Shown piece after piece: positions 27,366 to 36,387 of a stretch of 64,000 bases of DNA. Below the pieces are notes generated by a model, which made no database searches, was not told the origin of the DNA, and saw only the letters and a list, made by a program, of their open reading frames with translations. The number at the start of each line of letters is the position of its first letter. Position 1 is the stretch's first letter. Source of the stretch: Pseudomonas juntendi. GTDB lineage: Bacteria; Pseudomonadota; Gammaproteobacteria; Pseudomonadales; Pseudomonadaceae. The stretch covers positions 1 through 64,000 of the forward strand of contig NZ_BLJG01000078.1 of assembly GCF_009932375.1 (NCBI RefSeq), written 5' to 3'. The position numbers were made by a program, and so were the translations under genes.

Positions 27366-28274
27366 GTGTCCCGATTTCTAGTCCTTTTTGTCGCATTCAT
27401 CGCCTGTTCGGCCCAGGCCGATGTCCGTGTGCTGACCAGCATCAAGCCGCTGCAACAGATTGCCGCTGCCGTGCAGGAGGGTGTTGGCAGCCCTGAGGTA
27501 TTGCTGCCGCCAGGTGCTTCGCCGCACCACTATGCCCTGCGCCCATCCGACGTACGGCGGGTGGGCGATGCCGACCTGCTGTACTGGATCGGCCCGGACA
27601 TGGAGAGCTTCCTGCCACGCGTATTGGGCAGTCGCAGCAAGGCAACCGTGGCCGTGCAGTCGCTGCCAGGCATGAAGCTGCGCCACTTTGGCGAAGACAG
27701 CCATTCCCATGAGGAAGCGGACCACGATGAGCATGACCATGACCACCGCCCAGGTAGCCTGGATGCGCACCTGTGGCTATCGTCGGTCAACGCGCGGGTA
27801 ATCGCGGGGAAAATGGCTGCGGACCTGGCTCAGGCCGATCCCGCCAATGCGGCGCGCTACCAGCACAACCTGAAGGTCTTTTCAGACCGTATGGATGCGC
27901 TGGATGAGCGAATCAAAGCGCGGGTGGCGGGTATCGCTGGCAAGCCGTATTTCGTGTTCCACGAGGCGTTCGACTACTTCGAGGCGGAATATGGCCTGAA
28001 GCACACTGGCGTGTTCAGCGTGGCGTCCGAGGTGCAGCCGGGGGCTCAGCATGTGGCCGCCATGCGCAAGCGCCTGCAGGAAGTGGGCAAGACCTGTGTG
28101 TTCAGCGAGCCGCCACTGCGCCCGCGCCTGGCCGAGACCTTGACTGCAGGGTTGCCGGTGCGTCTGGCCGAGCTGGATGCGCTGGGTGGTACTGACCCTG
28201 TGGATGGCAAGGGCTATGAGCGCTTGCTGGAGAAGCTGGGTGGCGACTTGGCTGGGTGCCTGGAGCAGTTGTAA
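27366..28274 (+). CDS. znuA: Zinc ABC transporter substrate-binding protein
   Basis: A 302-residue periplasmic cluster A-I metal-binding protein. The signal peptide ends CSAQA-DV. Zinc ligands are the histidines in SPHHYAL, in DAHLW and in VFHEAF. A charged His/Asp/Glu loop (residues about 115-135, with HSHEEADHDEHDHDH) is typical of ZnuA and absent from manganese-binding relatives. GTG is chosen because an upstream in-frame ATG would place the Zur box inside the coding region. Confidence 0.94.
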   Translation: MSRFLVLFVAFIACSAQADVRVLTSIKPLQQIAAAVQEGVGSPEVLLPPGASPHHYALRPSDVRRVGDADLLYWIGPDMESFLPRVLGSRSKATVAVQSLPGMKLRHFGEDSHSHEEADHDEHDHDHRPGSLDAHLWLSSVNARVIAGKMAADLAQADPANAARYQHNLKVFSDRMDALDERIKARVAGIAGKPYFVFHEAFDYFEAEYGLKHTGVFSVASEVQPGAQHVAAMRKRLQEVGKTCVFSEPPLRPRLAETLTAGLPVRLAELDALGGTDPVDGKGYERLLEKLGGDLAGCLEQL

Positions 28275-28281
28275 GCCTGTT

Positions 28282-28330
28282 CCGGCCTCTTCGCGGGCAC
28301 GCCCGTTCCCACAGGTGCCCGCGAAGAGGC
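28282..28330. repeat. REP element
   Basis: GGCCTCTTCGCGGGCACGCC, CGTTCCCACAGG and a second half GCCCGCGAAGAGGC form a compact palindrome between convergent znuA and the homoserine kinase gene. Confidence 0.8.
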
Positions 28331-28339
28331 TGAAAAGGG

Positions 28340-29290
28340 CTAGAGGGCAAATGGCAGGTGCAAAGCCACCTGCTGGCGCTGTGCCAAACGCACTTCGAAC
28401 TCGCTCGGGTCATGGATCATCACATCCATCCCGGCAAACGATTCTGCCGCAATCAGCCGCGACAGCCAGAAGCGCACGCAGCCTACCCGCAACATCTCAG
28501 GCCACAGCTCGGCCTCGGCAGCGGTGAACGGCCGCAGTGCGGCATAGGCCGCCAGCAGCGCCTGGGCACGCGGCATGTCGATTGCGCCCTGCTCATCCAG
28601 GCACCAATCGTTCACGGTGATGGCGATGTCATACAGCATCGGCCCAGAGCAGGCGTTGTAGAAGTCGATCACGCCAGTCAGGTGGGTGCCTTCGAACATC
28701 ACGTTGTCGCGGAACAGGTCGGCATGCAGGTTGGCCCGCGGCAGCGCCAGGATCTGCGCCTTGTGCGCGTTGATTTCGTTCAGGGCCGGTTGCAGCAGCG
28801 CGGCTTGCTCGGCAGTCAGGCGTGGCAGCAGCTCGGCGCCTGAAGCCAGCATCCAGTCCAGGCCACGGTCGGTGCGGCGCTCGATGATGCGGCCGCGGGT
28901 GGCCAGGTGTATATGCGCCAGCAGCTCACCCACCTGGGCGCAGTGCTGCGCGTTGGGCGCCTTGATGTGCTTGCCTGAGAGCCTTGGCTGCAGCAGTGCA
29001 GGCTTGCCGCACAGCTCGCGCAGGCCGTTGCCGTCGCGGTCACGAACGGCATAGGGCACCGGCATGTCGGCTGCGTGCAGGGTGTCGAGCAGCTCGATGA
29101 AGAACGGCATGTCCTCGCTGGGCCCGCGTTCGATCAACGTCAGCACGAACTCCCCCTGTTCGAGGCTGACGAAGAAATTGCTGTTCTCGGTGCCGGCGGC
29201 TATGCCCTGGAAGTCGAGCAGGCGGCCCAGCGCGTACGGTGCCAGAAAGGTTTCCAGCTCAGGCCGGGTCACGGGGGTGAAGACTGACAT
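28340..29290 (-). CDS. thrB: Homoserine kinase, APH-fold (ThrB) type
   Basis: A 316-residue enzyme that phosphorylates homoserine in threonine synthesis. It is of the aminoglycoside phosphotransferase fold used by pseudomonads, not the GHMP type of E. coli. The catalytic loop is NLHADLFRDN and the metal-binding motif GVIDFYNA. The ATG has no overlap with neighbours; two terminator-like hairpins lie between it and the upstream DUF2782 gene. Confidence 0.93.
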   Translation of the reverse strand: MSVFTPVTRPELETFLAPYALGRLLDFQGIAAGTENSNFFVSLEQGEFVLTLIERGPSEDMPFFIELLDTLHAADMPVPYAVRDRDGNGLRELCGKPALLQPRLSGKHIKAPNAQHCAQVGELLAHIHLATRGRIIERRTDRGLDWMLASGAELLPRLTAEQAALLQPALNEINAHKAQILALPRANLHADLFRDNVMFEGTHLTGVIDFYNACSGPMLYDIAITVNDWCLDEQGAIDMPRAQALLAAYAALRPFTAAEAELWPEMLRVGCVRFWLSRLIAAESFAGMDVMIHDPSEFEVRLAQRQQVALHLPFAL

Positions 29291-29294
29291 GATG

Positions 29295-29332
29295 AAAAAT
29301 TGCCCATACGGGCACTTCCGCCGGGAAGTGCC
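29295..29332 (-). terminator. Tandem hairpin terminator after the DUF2782 gene
   Basis: Read on the reverse strand, GGCACTTCC-CGGC-GGAAGTGCC is followed directly by GCCC-GTAT-GGGC and then AATTTTTC. The second hairpin with its U-tract is a good intrinsic terminator. Confidence 0.75.
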
Positions 29333-29359
29333 AGGTTGATGTGAACGGTGCGCGTCAGA

Positions 29360-29647
29360 TTACCACTCGAAGATCTTCCAGGACGGAATCAGCATGTCCG
29401 GCTGGTCGGATCGAATGAAGTTGGCATCGGTGCCATCGGCGCGTACCAGGAAATAAGGCTTGCCGTTTTTCGGTGTGATCTTGATCGCATACAGGAAGCC
29501 GTTCTGCCGGTATTCCTGGATGGTCTTGTCGCCTTCCGTGCGAATGGTCACCTCGGGATCGGCCGAGGGAGCGTCTTCCGCCGCCAGGGTGACGACCGGC
29601 GTGGTTGCCAACAGGCCGAGCAGTAACAGGCGATTGAGTGTACGCAT
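29360..29647 (-). CDS. DUF2782 exported protein
   Basis: A 95-residue protein with a signal peptide ending TLAA-ED and a small domain ([20 protein letters not shown], then PYFLVRADG) typical of DUF2782. Its usual place in Pseudomonas is here, divergent from polA. The role is unknown; it is probably periplasmic. ATG is used; the 75 bases to polA hold both promoters. Confidence 0.88.
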   Translation of the reverse strand: MRTLNRLLLLGLLATTPVVTLAAEDAPSADPEVTIRTEGDKTIQEYRQNGFLYAIKITPKNGKPYFLVRADGTDANFIRSDQPDMLIPSWKIFEW

Positions 29648-29722
29648 GATAACCTAGTCCCTTTGTCGTCAATGATTCTGGCTATTCTAGCGCCGGACCC
29701 GTCGAAAAGGTTGATTCTGCTC

Positions 29723-32470
29723 ATGAGCCAAGCGCCCCTCGTCCTGGTGGACGGTTCCTCCTACCTGTACCGCGCCTTTCACGCGCTGCCGCCGCTGACC
29801 ACGTCCAAGGGCATGCCGACCGGTGCGGTGAAGGGTGTGCTGAACATGCTCAAGAGCCTGCGCAAGCAATACCCCGACAGCCTCTTTGCCGTGGTGTTCG
29901 ACGCCAAGGGTGGCACGTTCCGTGACGCCATGTTCGCCGAATACAAGGCCAACCGGCCGAGCATGCCCGACGACCTGCGGGTGCAGATCGAGCCGCTGCA
30001 CGCCAGCGTCAAGGCCCTTGGCTACCCGCTGTTGTGCGTCGAAGGGGTCGAGGCCGACGACGTGATCGGCACCTTGGCGCGCAGCAGCGCCGCGTTGGGC
30101 CGCCCGGTCATCATCTCGACCGGTGACAAGGACATGGCGCAGCTGGTGGATGGCCACATTACCTTGGTCAACACCATGACCGGTAGCGTGCTGGACGTGG
30201 CGGGCGTGCATGAGAAGTTTGGCGTCGGCCCGGAGCACATCATCGACTTCCTGGCCCTGATGGGCGACAAGGTCGACAACATCCCCGGGGTGCCCGGTGT
30301 GGGCGAGAAAACCGCCGTGGGCCTGCTGACCGGTATTGGTGGCGGCCTCAGCGACCTGTACGCCAACCTCGACAAGGTGCCGGCACTGGCCATTCGCGGT
30401 GCCAAGACCCTGCCGGCCAAGCTGGAAGAGCACCGCGACGCGGCCTTCCTGTCGTATGAGCTGGCTACCATCAAGGTCGACGTGCCGCTGGACGTCGAGG
30501 TCGAGGCGCTGGTATGCGGCGAGCCTGACCGCGATGCGCTGCTGGCGCTGTACACCGAGATGGAGTTCAAGAGCTGGGTTGCCGACGTGCAGCGGGAGGC
30601 TGCCAGGGTGGGTGATGACGTTGCGCCGGTCGCGGAGCCGGTGGCCAAGGTCGAGCCGAAGTACGAAACCATCCTCGACCAGGCACGCTTCGATGCCTGG
30701 CTGGAGAAGCTGCGCCAGGCGCCGCTGTTCGCGTTCGACACCGAAACCACCGGCCTGGACGCCCAGAAGGCCCAATTGGTCGGCCTGTCGTTCGCGGTGG
30801 CGCCCCATGAAGCGGCCTACGTTCCGCTGGCCCACGACTACGAGGGCGCGCCGGCCCAGCTGGACCGCGACGCCGTGCTGCTGGCCTTGAAGCCCCTGCT
30901 GGAAGACCCGGCCAAGGCCAAGGTCGGGCAGAATGCCAAATACGATATCAACATCCTCGCCAACGGCTCGCCCGCCATCGCGATGCGTGGTGTTGCCTAT
31001 GACACCATGCTCGAGTCCTACGTGCTGAACTCCACGGCCACCCGGCATGACATGGACAGCCTGGCGCAAAAGTATCTGGACCACACTACCATCGCCTTCG
31101 AGGATATCGCCGGCAAGGGCGCCAAGCAGCTGACGTTCAACCAGATCGACCTGGACAAGGCGGGCCCCTACGCTGCCGAAGACGCCGACATCACCCTGCG
31201 CCTGCACCATGCGTTGCAGGCCCGCCTGGCCCAGACCCCAAGCCTGGAGCCGGTGCTGATGGACATCGAGATGCCGCTGGTGCCGGTACTGGCCAAGATC
31301 GAACGCCAGGGCGCACTGGTCGATGCAGCCCTGCTGCACGTCCAGAGCGGTGAGCTGGGTGAGAAAATGGCCGAACTGGAACGGCGCGCCTACGAGCTGG
31401 CGGGCGAGGAGTTCAACCTGGGCTCGCCCAAGCAACTGGGGGCGATCCTGTACGACAAGCTGGGCATGCCGGTGCTGAGCAAGACCGCCAAAGGCCAGCC
31501 GTCTACCGCCGAAGCGGTGCTCGACGAGCTTGCGGAGCTGGGTTACCCACTGCCTGAAGTACTGATGCAGTATCGCAGCCTGAGCAAGCTCAAGAGCACT
31601 TACACCGACAAGCTGCCGGGGCAGATCAACCCGCGTACCGGGCGTATTCACACCTCTTACCAGCAAGCGGTGGCGGCGACTGGCCGGCTGTCGTCCAGCG
31701 ACCCGAACCTGCAGAACATTCCGATCCGTACCGCCGAGGGCCGCCGAATCCGCCAGGCGTTCATCGCCAGCCCAGGCTACAAGCTGCTGGCGGCCGACTA
31801 CTCGCAGATCGAGTTGCGCATCATGGCCCACCTGGCCAAGGACGAAGGCTTGCTGCACGCCTTCCGCAATGACCTGGACGTGCACCGTGCCACGGCGGCG
31901 GAGGTCTTTGGTGTAGCCCTGGAAAACGTCACCGTCGATCAGCGTCGCAAAGCCAAGGCAATCAACTTCGGCCTGATCTACGGCATGAGCGCATTTGGCC
32001 TGGCCAAGCAGATCGGCGTCGACCGCAAGCAGTCGCAGGACTATATCGACCGCTACTTCGCCCGCTACCCCGGGGTGCTGGCCTACATGGAGCGCACCCG
32101 TACCCAGGCTGCCGAGCAAGGTTTCGTCGAAACCCTGTTTGGCCGCCGCCTCTACCTGCCAGACATCAACGCCAAGAACCCGGCCCTGCGCAAGGGCGCC
32201 GAGCGTACCGCCATCAACGCGCCCATGCAGGGGACCGCCGCCGACATCATCAAGCGCGCCATGGTCAACGTGGATAACTGGCTGAGCGAGAGCGGCCTGG
32301 ACGCGCGGGTGATCCTGCAGGTTCACGACGAACTGGTGCTTGAGGTGCGCGAGGACCTGGTTGAACAGGTCAAAGATGAAATTCGCCAGCACATGAGCAA
32401 GGCGGCGCAGCTGGATGTGCCGCTGCTGGTAGAAGCAGGAATTGGTGCAAACTGGGACGAAGCTCACTGA
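29723..32470 (+). CDS. polA: DNA polymerase I
   Basis: A 915-residue repair and Okazaki-fragment polymerase. It has an N-terminal 5'-3' exonuclease (about 1-300; [32 protein letters not shown]), a middle 3'-5' proofreading domain with intact Asp-x-Glu in FDTETTG, and a C-terminal polymerase domain ([14 protein letters not shown] for the O-helix, [11 protein letters not shown] for motif C). The length is normal. The chosen ATG ([14 protein letters not shown]) places the exonuclease motif as in other PolA proteins. Confidence 0.97.
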   Translation: MSQAPLVLVDGSSYLYRAFHALPPLTTSKGMPTGAVKGVLNMLKSLRKQYPDSLFAVVFDAKGGTFRDAMFAEYKANRPSMPDDLRVQIEPLHASVKALGYPLLCVEGVEADDVIGTLARSSAALGRPVIISTGDKDMAQLVDGHITLVNTMTGSVLDVAGVHEKFGVGPEHIIDFLALMGDKVDNIPGVPGVGEKTAVGLLTGIGGGLSDLYANLDKVPALAIRGAKTLPAKLEEHRDAAFLSYELATIKVDVPLDVEVEALVCGEPDRDALLALYTEMEFKSWVADVQREAARVGDDVAPVAEPVAKVEPKYETILDQARFDAWLEKLRQAPLFAFDTETTGLDAQKAQLVGLSFAVAPHEAAYVPLAHDYEGAPAQLDRDAVLLALKPLLEDPAKAKVGQNAKYDINILANGSPAIAMRGVAYDTMLESYVLNSTATRHDMDSLAQKYLDHTTIAFEDIAGKGAKQLTFNQIDLDKAGPYAAEDADITLRLHHALQARLAQTPSLEPVLMDIEMPLVPVLAKIERQGALVDAALLHVQSGELGEKMAELERRAYELAGEEFNLGSPKQLGAILYDKLGMPVLSKTAKGQPSTAEAVLDELAELGYPLPEVLMQYRSLSKLKSTYTDKLPGQINPRTGRIHTSYQQAVAATGRLSSSDPNLQNIPIRTAEGRRIRQAFIASPGYKLLAADYSQIELRIMAHLAKDEGLLHAFRNDLDVHRATAAEVFGVALENVTVDQRRKAKAINFGLIYGMSAFGLAKQIGVDRKQSQDYIDRYFARYPGVLAYMERTRTQAAEQGFVETLFGRRLYLPDINAKNPALRKGAERTAINAPMQGTAADIIKRAMVNVDNWLSESGLDARVILQVHDELVLEVREDLVEQVKDEIRQHMSKAAQLDVPLLVEAGIGANWDEAH

Positions 32471-32490
32471 TTGAACCGGAAAAGCTGTGT

Positions 32491-32519
32491 AGGATCTGCG
32501 ACGTGGTGACGCGGATCCT
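32491..32519 (+). terminator. Hairpin shortly after polA
   Basis: AGGATC-T-GCG and CGC-G-GATCCT form a nine-pair stem with one mismatch just 20 bases after the polA stop. No U-tract follows, so it is at best a weak terminator or 3'-end stabiliser. Confidence 0.4.
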
Positions 32520-32584
32520 GGCAGCGCTGGCGCGCGCGGGGCTGGGCTTTCATGAAACTATCGCAAATAGTTTTCAGGGCTTCG

Positions 32585-32612
32585 GAACTAAACCAGTGAA
32601 GCGGAACTCAGA
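32585..32612 (+). promoter_or_regulatory. AlgU (sigma-22/RpoE)-type promoter of ErsA
   Basis: GAACTA, 17 bases, then TCAGA closely match the AlgU/sigma-E promoter form (GAACTT-N16/17-TCTGA). Initiation about seven bases downstream would give an RNA of some 130 bases ending at the strong terminator. P. aeruginosa ErsA is known to depend on sigma-22. Confidence 0.75.
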
Positions 32613-32618
32613 GTAACT

Positions 32619-32748
32619 GAATGGCTGGTGAAGCCTTTCGATGCTCCTATGTTGTGTTAAGTGTTGGCAGATATCTGGACCCCGCCCTAGCGGTCCGGAC
32701 TTGGACCCCGAACTTCCCCCTCCCCATACGAAGTCCGGGGTTTTTTTT
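32619..32748 (+). ncRNA. ersA: ErsA-type small RNA between polA and ysxC
   Basis: The polA-ysxC(engB) gap carries the sRNA ErsA in P. aeruginosa, the same site as spf (Spot 42) in E. coli. Here an AlgU-type promoter is followed by about 130 bases ending in a strong terminator. Internal features are a hairpin GGACC...GGTCC and an exposed pyrimidine loop CTTCCCCCTCCCC, the kind of C-rich seed ErsA uses to pair with purine-rich ribosome sites such as that of algC. No ORF with a ribosome site is present. The 5' end is inferred from the promoter, so allow a few bases. Confidence 0.8.
32705..32748 (+). terminator. Intrinsic terminator of ErsA
   Basis: ACCCCG-A-ACTT pairs with AAGT-C-CGGGGT across a C-rich loop and is followed by eight T residues. 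This is one of the clearest rho-independent terminators in the window. Confidence 0.9.
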
Positions 32749-32805
32749 GCCCGCAATTTGGCCTGAGCCTGGGCGAAGCCCAGGCCATGCTCCGCGCTGC
32801 AGGCT

Positions 32806-33438
32806 TCAGGCCACTGGCTTGTCTTCCAGCTCCATCCAGCCCGCCAGCACCCGATAGGCCTCTTCCACGCCCAGGCGCTTGGGCGCCGAGAACAGCTGGA
32901 TGGTGACACCGTCGCCCCAGCCCTTGCGAATTTCCGATTGCACCTTCAACAAGGTGTTCTTGCCCGCGCCGTGGGTCAGCTTGTCGGCCTTGGTCAGCAG
33001 AATGTGCATCGGCATGCCGCTGGCCTTGGCCCAGTCGAGCATCATCTTGTCGAAATCGGTCATGGGGTGGCGCACGTCCATCATCAGGATGATGCCGCGC
33101 AGGCACTCACGGCTGCCCAGATAAGCTTCCAGGTGCTTCTGCCAGTGCTGCTTGAGCGGAATCGGCACCTTGGCATAACCGTAACCTGGCAGGTCGACCA
33201 AACGCCGTTCATCGTCCAGACTGAAGAAATTCAACAGCTGGGTGCGCCCCGGGGTTTTCGAGGTGCGCGCCAGGCTGGCGTGAGTCAGGGTGTTGAGGGC
33301 GCTGGATTTGCCGGCGTTGGAACGGCCCGCAAAGGCCACCTCGTAGCCCTGATCGTCCGGGCATTGTTCGACCTTGGCTGCGCTGAGGGCGAATTTGGCT
33401 TTCTGGCAGAGGCCGAGGATGGGGTTCTTGACTTGCAT
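32806..33438 (-). CDS. ysxC: Ribosome-biogenesis GTPase YsxC/EngB
   Basis: A 210-residue essential GTPase needed for 50S ribosome assembly. G-motifs are clear: G1 [10 protein letters not shown]2 threonine in SKTPGRTQ, G3 DLPGYG, G4 TKAD and G5 SAP. The ATG fits the family length; an in-frame extension on this strand is antisense to the cytochrome gene and is rejected. It is divergent from the cytochrome c5-like gene and faces the end of the ErsA gene. Confidence 0.95.
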   Translation of the reverse strand: MQVKNPILGLCQKAKFALSAAKVEQCPDDQGYEVAFAGRSNAGKSSALNTLTHASLARTSKTPGRTQLLNFFSLDDERRLVDLPGYGYAKVPIPLKQHWQKHLEAYLGSRECLRGIILMMDVRHPMTDFDKMMLDWAKASGMPMHILLTKADKLTHGAGKNTLLKVQSEIRKGWGDGVTIQLFSAPKRLGVEEAYRVLAGWMELEDKPVA

Positions 33439-33562
33439 GGGATATCCGATGTGGGTGTTGCCAAAGCCTAGGCCGGCAAGCGGTGTCGTTTCCGTTTGGC
33501 TGACAGAAGTATATAATGCCCCAGTTTTTGTGTGCCCATTCTCCCAGCGAAGGGGAACGGGC

Positions 33563-33934
33563 ATGGGGTGCCGAACTATAGCTTGCGCATCAGAACGCAG
33601 CGCGTCCCCCAACCCTGTCAGGTCGTTTCGCCTGGCGAAATGGCTGCTAGCTGTCGGTATGTTCCTGCCGTATTTCAGCGCACAGGCTACACAGGATGCC
33701 GAGGTGTTGTACAACCGCACGTGTGCGGCTTGCCACACCGGGCAATTGCCCCAGGCACCCAGGAAGGGTGACCGGGCAGCCTGGGAGCCAAGGCTGGCGC
33801 AAGGTATGGATGTACTCGTCCGGCATGTGACCCAGGGTTTCAAGGCTATGCCGCCGCGTGGATTGTGCATGGACTGCAGTGCCGAGGACTACCGTTTGGT
33901 CATCCTTTGGATGAGTGGCAGTCCCGATACATAA
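33563..33934 (+). CDS. Cytochrome c5-like protein
   Basis: A 123-residue exported mono-heme cytochrome. After a rather long N-terminus (basic residues, then a hydrophobic run [19 protein letters not shown]), the heme motif Cys54-Ala-Ala-Cys57-His58 appears. The distal Met is in AMPPRG, followed by the extra Cys pair CMDC that marks cytochrome c5. AGGGGA precedes the ATG; a shorter start is possible. It is 31 bases upstream of the cytochrome c4 gene and likely co-transcribed, feeding electrons to terminal oxidases such as the caa3 enzyme. Confidence 0.88.
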   Translation: MGCRTIACASERSASPNPVRSFRLAKWLLAVGMFLPYFSAQATQDAEVLYNRTCAACHTGQLPQAPRKGDRAAWEPRLAQGMDVLVRHVTQGFKAMPPRGLCMDCSAEDYRLVILWMSGSPDT

Positions 33935-33965
33935 CATTTCACCCTTAGCCGTGTTGGATTAGCTG

Positions 33966-34583
33966 ATGAACAAACTAGTCGTGAGTCTGCTGTTGACCCT
34001 GGGTGTCGCAGGTGCGGCCACTGCTGCGCAACCTATCAAAGGCGATGCCGCTGCCGGCCAGGCCAAGACGGCCGTCTGTGGCGCCTGCCACAACCCCGAC
34101 GGCAACAGCCTGGCACCCAACTTCCCGAAACTGGCTGGCCAGGGCCAGCGCTACCTGGAAAAACAACTGCACGACATCAAGTCGGGCAAACGTACCGTGC
34201 TGGAAATGACCGGCATGCTGGCTGCTTTCAATGACCAGGACCTGGCCGATATCGCCGCCTACTTCGCCAGCCAGAAAGGCAGCGTGGGGGCTGCCGACCC
34301 CAAACTGGTCGAGCGCGGCCGCGCGCTGTTCAACGGCGGCGACCTGGAAAAAGGCATGCCCGCCTGCACCGGCTGCCACTCGCCCAATGGCGCGGGTATC
34401 GCCCTGGCCGGTTTCCCGCACTTGAGTGGGCAGCATGCCCAGTACGTGACCAAGCAGTTGACCGACTTCCGTGAAGGCAACCGCACCAACGACGGCGATG
34501 CCATGACCATGCGCACCATTGCCGGCAAGCTGAGCAACCACGATATCGAGGCATTGGCCAGCTATATCCAGGGCCTGCACTGA
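33966..34583 (+). CDS. Di-heme cytochrome c4
   Basis: A 205-residue periplasmic cytochrome with a signal peptide ending ATA-AQ and two homologous heme domains: Cys38-Gly-Ala-Cys41-His42 and Cys134-Thr-Gly-Cys137-His138, each with a distal methionine (MTGM region; MTMRT). Cytochrome c4 donates electrons to cbb3- and aa3-type oxidases. A terminator follows, separating it from dsbA. Confidence 0.95.
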   Translation: MNKLVVSLLLTLGVAGAATAAQPIKGDAAAGQAKTAVCGACHNPDGNSLAPNFPKLAGQGQRYLEKQLHDIKSGKRTVLEMTGMLAAFNDQDLADIAAYFASQKGSVGAADPKLVERGRALFNGGDLEKGMPACTGCHSPNGAGIALAGFPHLSGQHAQYVTKQLTDFREGNRTNDGDAMTMRTIAGKLSNHDIEALASYIQGLH

Positions 34584-34630
34584 CTGGCGGCGCGGTCCTG
34601 CAGGTGCTGCACATGCCTTCAGGGGCTTCG

Positions 34631-34649
34631 CATTAACTTTCAGTTAATG
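34631..34649. repeat. Short perfect inverted repeat before dsbA
   Basis: CATTAAC-TTTCA-GTTAATG has seven-base perfect arms and lies between the c4 stop and its terminator. It is AT-rich and not followed by a U-tract, so it may be a protein-binding site or part of the 3' end structure. Confidence 0.35.
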
Positions 34650-34665
34650 TTGCAGGCCAATGATG

Positions 34666-34691
34666 AAAGGGTGGCTGGGCTACCCTTTTTT
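34666..34691 (+). terminator. Intrinsic terminator after cytochrome c4
   Basis: AAAGGGT, a nine-base loop and ACCCTTT are followed by further T residues. The hairpin ends the c5-c4 transcript before dsbA. Confidence 0.8.
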
Positions 34692-34787
34692 CAGTGCGTA
34701 GCCGGTACACTACAGAACTCAAGCCCTTCCCGGCCTGTCTCAAGGCAGGTCGCGTAGTGGCGACCCATGATTGCTCAGGAGTAAAGC

Positions 34788-35423
34788 ATGCGTAAACTGA
34801 TTCTCAGCGCTGCGCTGGTCGCCGCCAGCGTATTCGGTATGACAGCGGTGCAGGCCGCAGAGCCCGCCACTGCCGGCAAGGAATATATCGAGCTGAGCAA
34901 CCCTGTTCCGGTTTCCGAGCCTGGCAAGATCGAAGTGGTTGAGCTGTTCTGGTACGGCTGCCCTCACTGCTACCATTTCGAGCCGACGCTCAACCCCTGG
35001 GTCGAAAAACTGCCCAAGGATGTCAACTTCAAGCGCGTACCCGCCCTGTTCGGTGGCCCATGGGATGCCCACGGCCAGATGTTCCTGACCCTCGAAGCCA
35101 TGGGCGTTGAGCAGAAAGTGCACGCAGCGGTGTTCGACGCTATCCAGAACCAGCACATGCGCCTGACCGACAAGAAAGACATGGCCGACTTCCTCGCCAC
35201 CCAGGGCGTGGACAAGGACAAGTTCCTGTCCACCTTCGACTCTTTCGCCGTCAAGGGCCAGTTCAACAAGGACAAGGAACTGGCGAAGAAGTACGAAATC
35301 ACTGGGGTACCGAGCATGGTCGTCAACGGTAAGTACCGCTTCGACTTGGGTACCGCAGGTGGGCCCGAAGGCGTGCTGAATGTCGCCGACCAACTGATCG
35401 CCAAGGAGCGCGCCGCTAAGTAA
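34788..35423 (+). CDS. dsbA: Thiol:disulfide interchange protein DsbA
   Basis: A 211-residue periplasmic oxidase that introduces disulfide bonds. The signal peptide ends VQA-AE; the active site is Cys58-Pro-His-Cys61 and the cis-proline loop is GVPSMV. The helical insert and C-terminal thioredoxin half are complete. Likely local clients are the CSS-EAL phosphodiesterase and the Ivy-like protein encoded nearby, both with paired exported cysteines (inference). The next gene follows after 12 bases. Confidence 0.96.
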   Translation: MRKLILSAALVAASVFGMTAVQAAEPATAGKEYIELSNPVPVSEPGKIEVVELFWYGCPHCYHFEPTLNPWVEKLPKDVNFKRVPALFGGPWDAHGQMFLTLEAMGVEQKVHAAVFDAIQNQHMRLTDKKDMADFLATQGVDKDKFLSTFDSFAVKGQFNKDKELAKKYEITGVPSMVVNGKYRFDLGTAGGPEGVLNVADQLIAKERAAK

Positions 35424-35435
35424 GCGGCGTATCCC

Positions 35436-36290
35436 ATGCCCCGCTTCAGAGCTACGCGTGGCATTGGCCTGCACCAGCCGCAGGTCAACGAGCATCACCT
35501 GCAGGCACCCGGCCTGCCGGACGATGGTCGCCTGCGGCTGCTCAGCTTCAACATTCAGGTCGGCATCAGCACCGAACGCTATCGGCATTACCTGACCCGT
35601 AGCTGGCAGCACCTGCTGCCGCATAACGGGCGCGCCGGCAACCTGCAGAAGATCGGCAAGCTGTTGAGCGACTTCGACCTGGTGGCCCTGCAGGAGGCCG
35701 ATGGTGGCAGCCTGCGTTCCGGGTTCGTGAACCAGGTCGAGCATCTGGCCCAGCTGGGTGCCTTCCCCTACTGGTACCAACAGCTCAACCGCAACCTTGG
35801 GCGTTTTGCCCAGCACAGTAACGGCGTGCTCAGCCGCCTGAAGCCGCAATTGCTCGAAGACCACCCGTTACCGGGCCCCGCCGGGCGCGGGGCAATTCTG
35901 GTGCGGTTCGGCGAAGGCGAGGATGCGCTGATCGTGGTGATGATGCACCTGGCCCTCGGCGCCAAGACCCGCGCCCTGCAGTTGGGCTATATCCGCGAGC
36001 TGATTGGCGGCTACCGCCACCAGGTGCTGATGGGCGACATGAACACCCATGCCACCGACCTGCTCGAGCACTCACCCCTGCGTGACCTGGGCCTGGTGGC
36101 CCCGCAGGTCGAAGCTACCTTCCCCAGTTGGCGACCCCAGCGGTGCCTGGACCACATTCTGCTCAGTTCCAGCCTTACACTGGAGCGTGTCGAGGTGTTG
36201 GCCCAGCCTATTTCCGACCACCTTCCGGTGGCGGTAGAGATCCGATTGCCTGATGCATTGACTGTGGATACGCTGCCGGCCTTGAGCTGA
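35436..36290 (+). CDS. Endonuclease/exonuclease/phosphatase-family protein
   Basis: A 284-residue EEP-fold hydrolase with the expected motifs in order: LSFNIQVG, QEADGG (metal Glu), GDMNTH (catalytic Asp-Asn), LDHILLS and SDHLPV (catalytic His). There is no signal peptide, so it is probably cytosolic. The family covers nucleases and phospholipid or sugar phosphatases, and the substrate is not predictable. It is tightly linked to dsbA, as in other pseudomonads (PA5488-like). Confidence 0.9.
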   Translation: MPRFRATRGIGLHQPQVNEHHLQAPGLPDDGRLRLLSFNIQVGISTERYRHYLTRSWQHLLPHNGRAGNLQKIGKLLSDFDLVALQEADGGSLRSGFVNQVEHLAQLGAFPYWYQQLNRNLGRFAQHSNGVLSRLKPQLLEDHPLPGPAGRGAILVRFGEGEDALIVVMMHLALGAKTRALQLGYIRELIGGYRHQVLMGDMNTHATDLLEHSPLRDLGLVAPQVEATFPSWRPQRCLDHILLSSSLTLERVEVLAQPISDHLPVAVEIRLPDALTVDTLPALS

Positions 36291-36387
36291 ATCAGCCAAG
36301 GCGTCGCACGCCCTCAAGTGTTGGGCGTGCGCGCCGACAGCGTGTAATCAGACAGCCCCAGATGTATCACCCGTCGCGGATCCAGGC

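Noticed and set aside
29687..32467. A 926-codon reverse frame opposite polA
   Set aside because: It mirrors polA exactly and has no recognisable domain or ribosome site.
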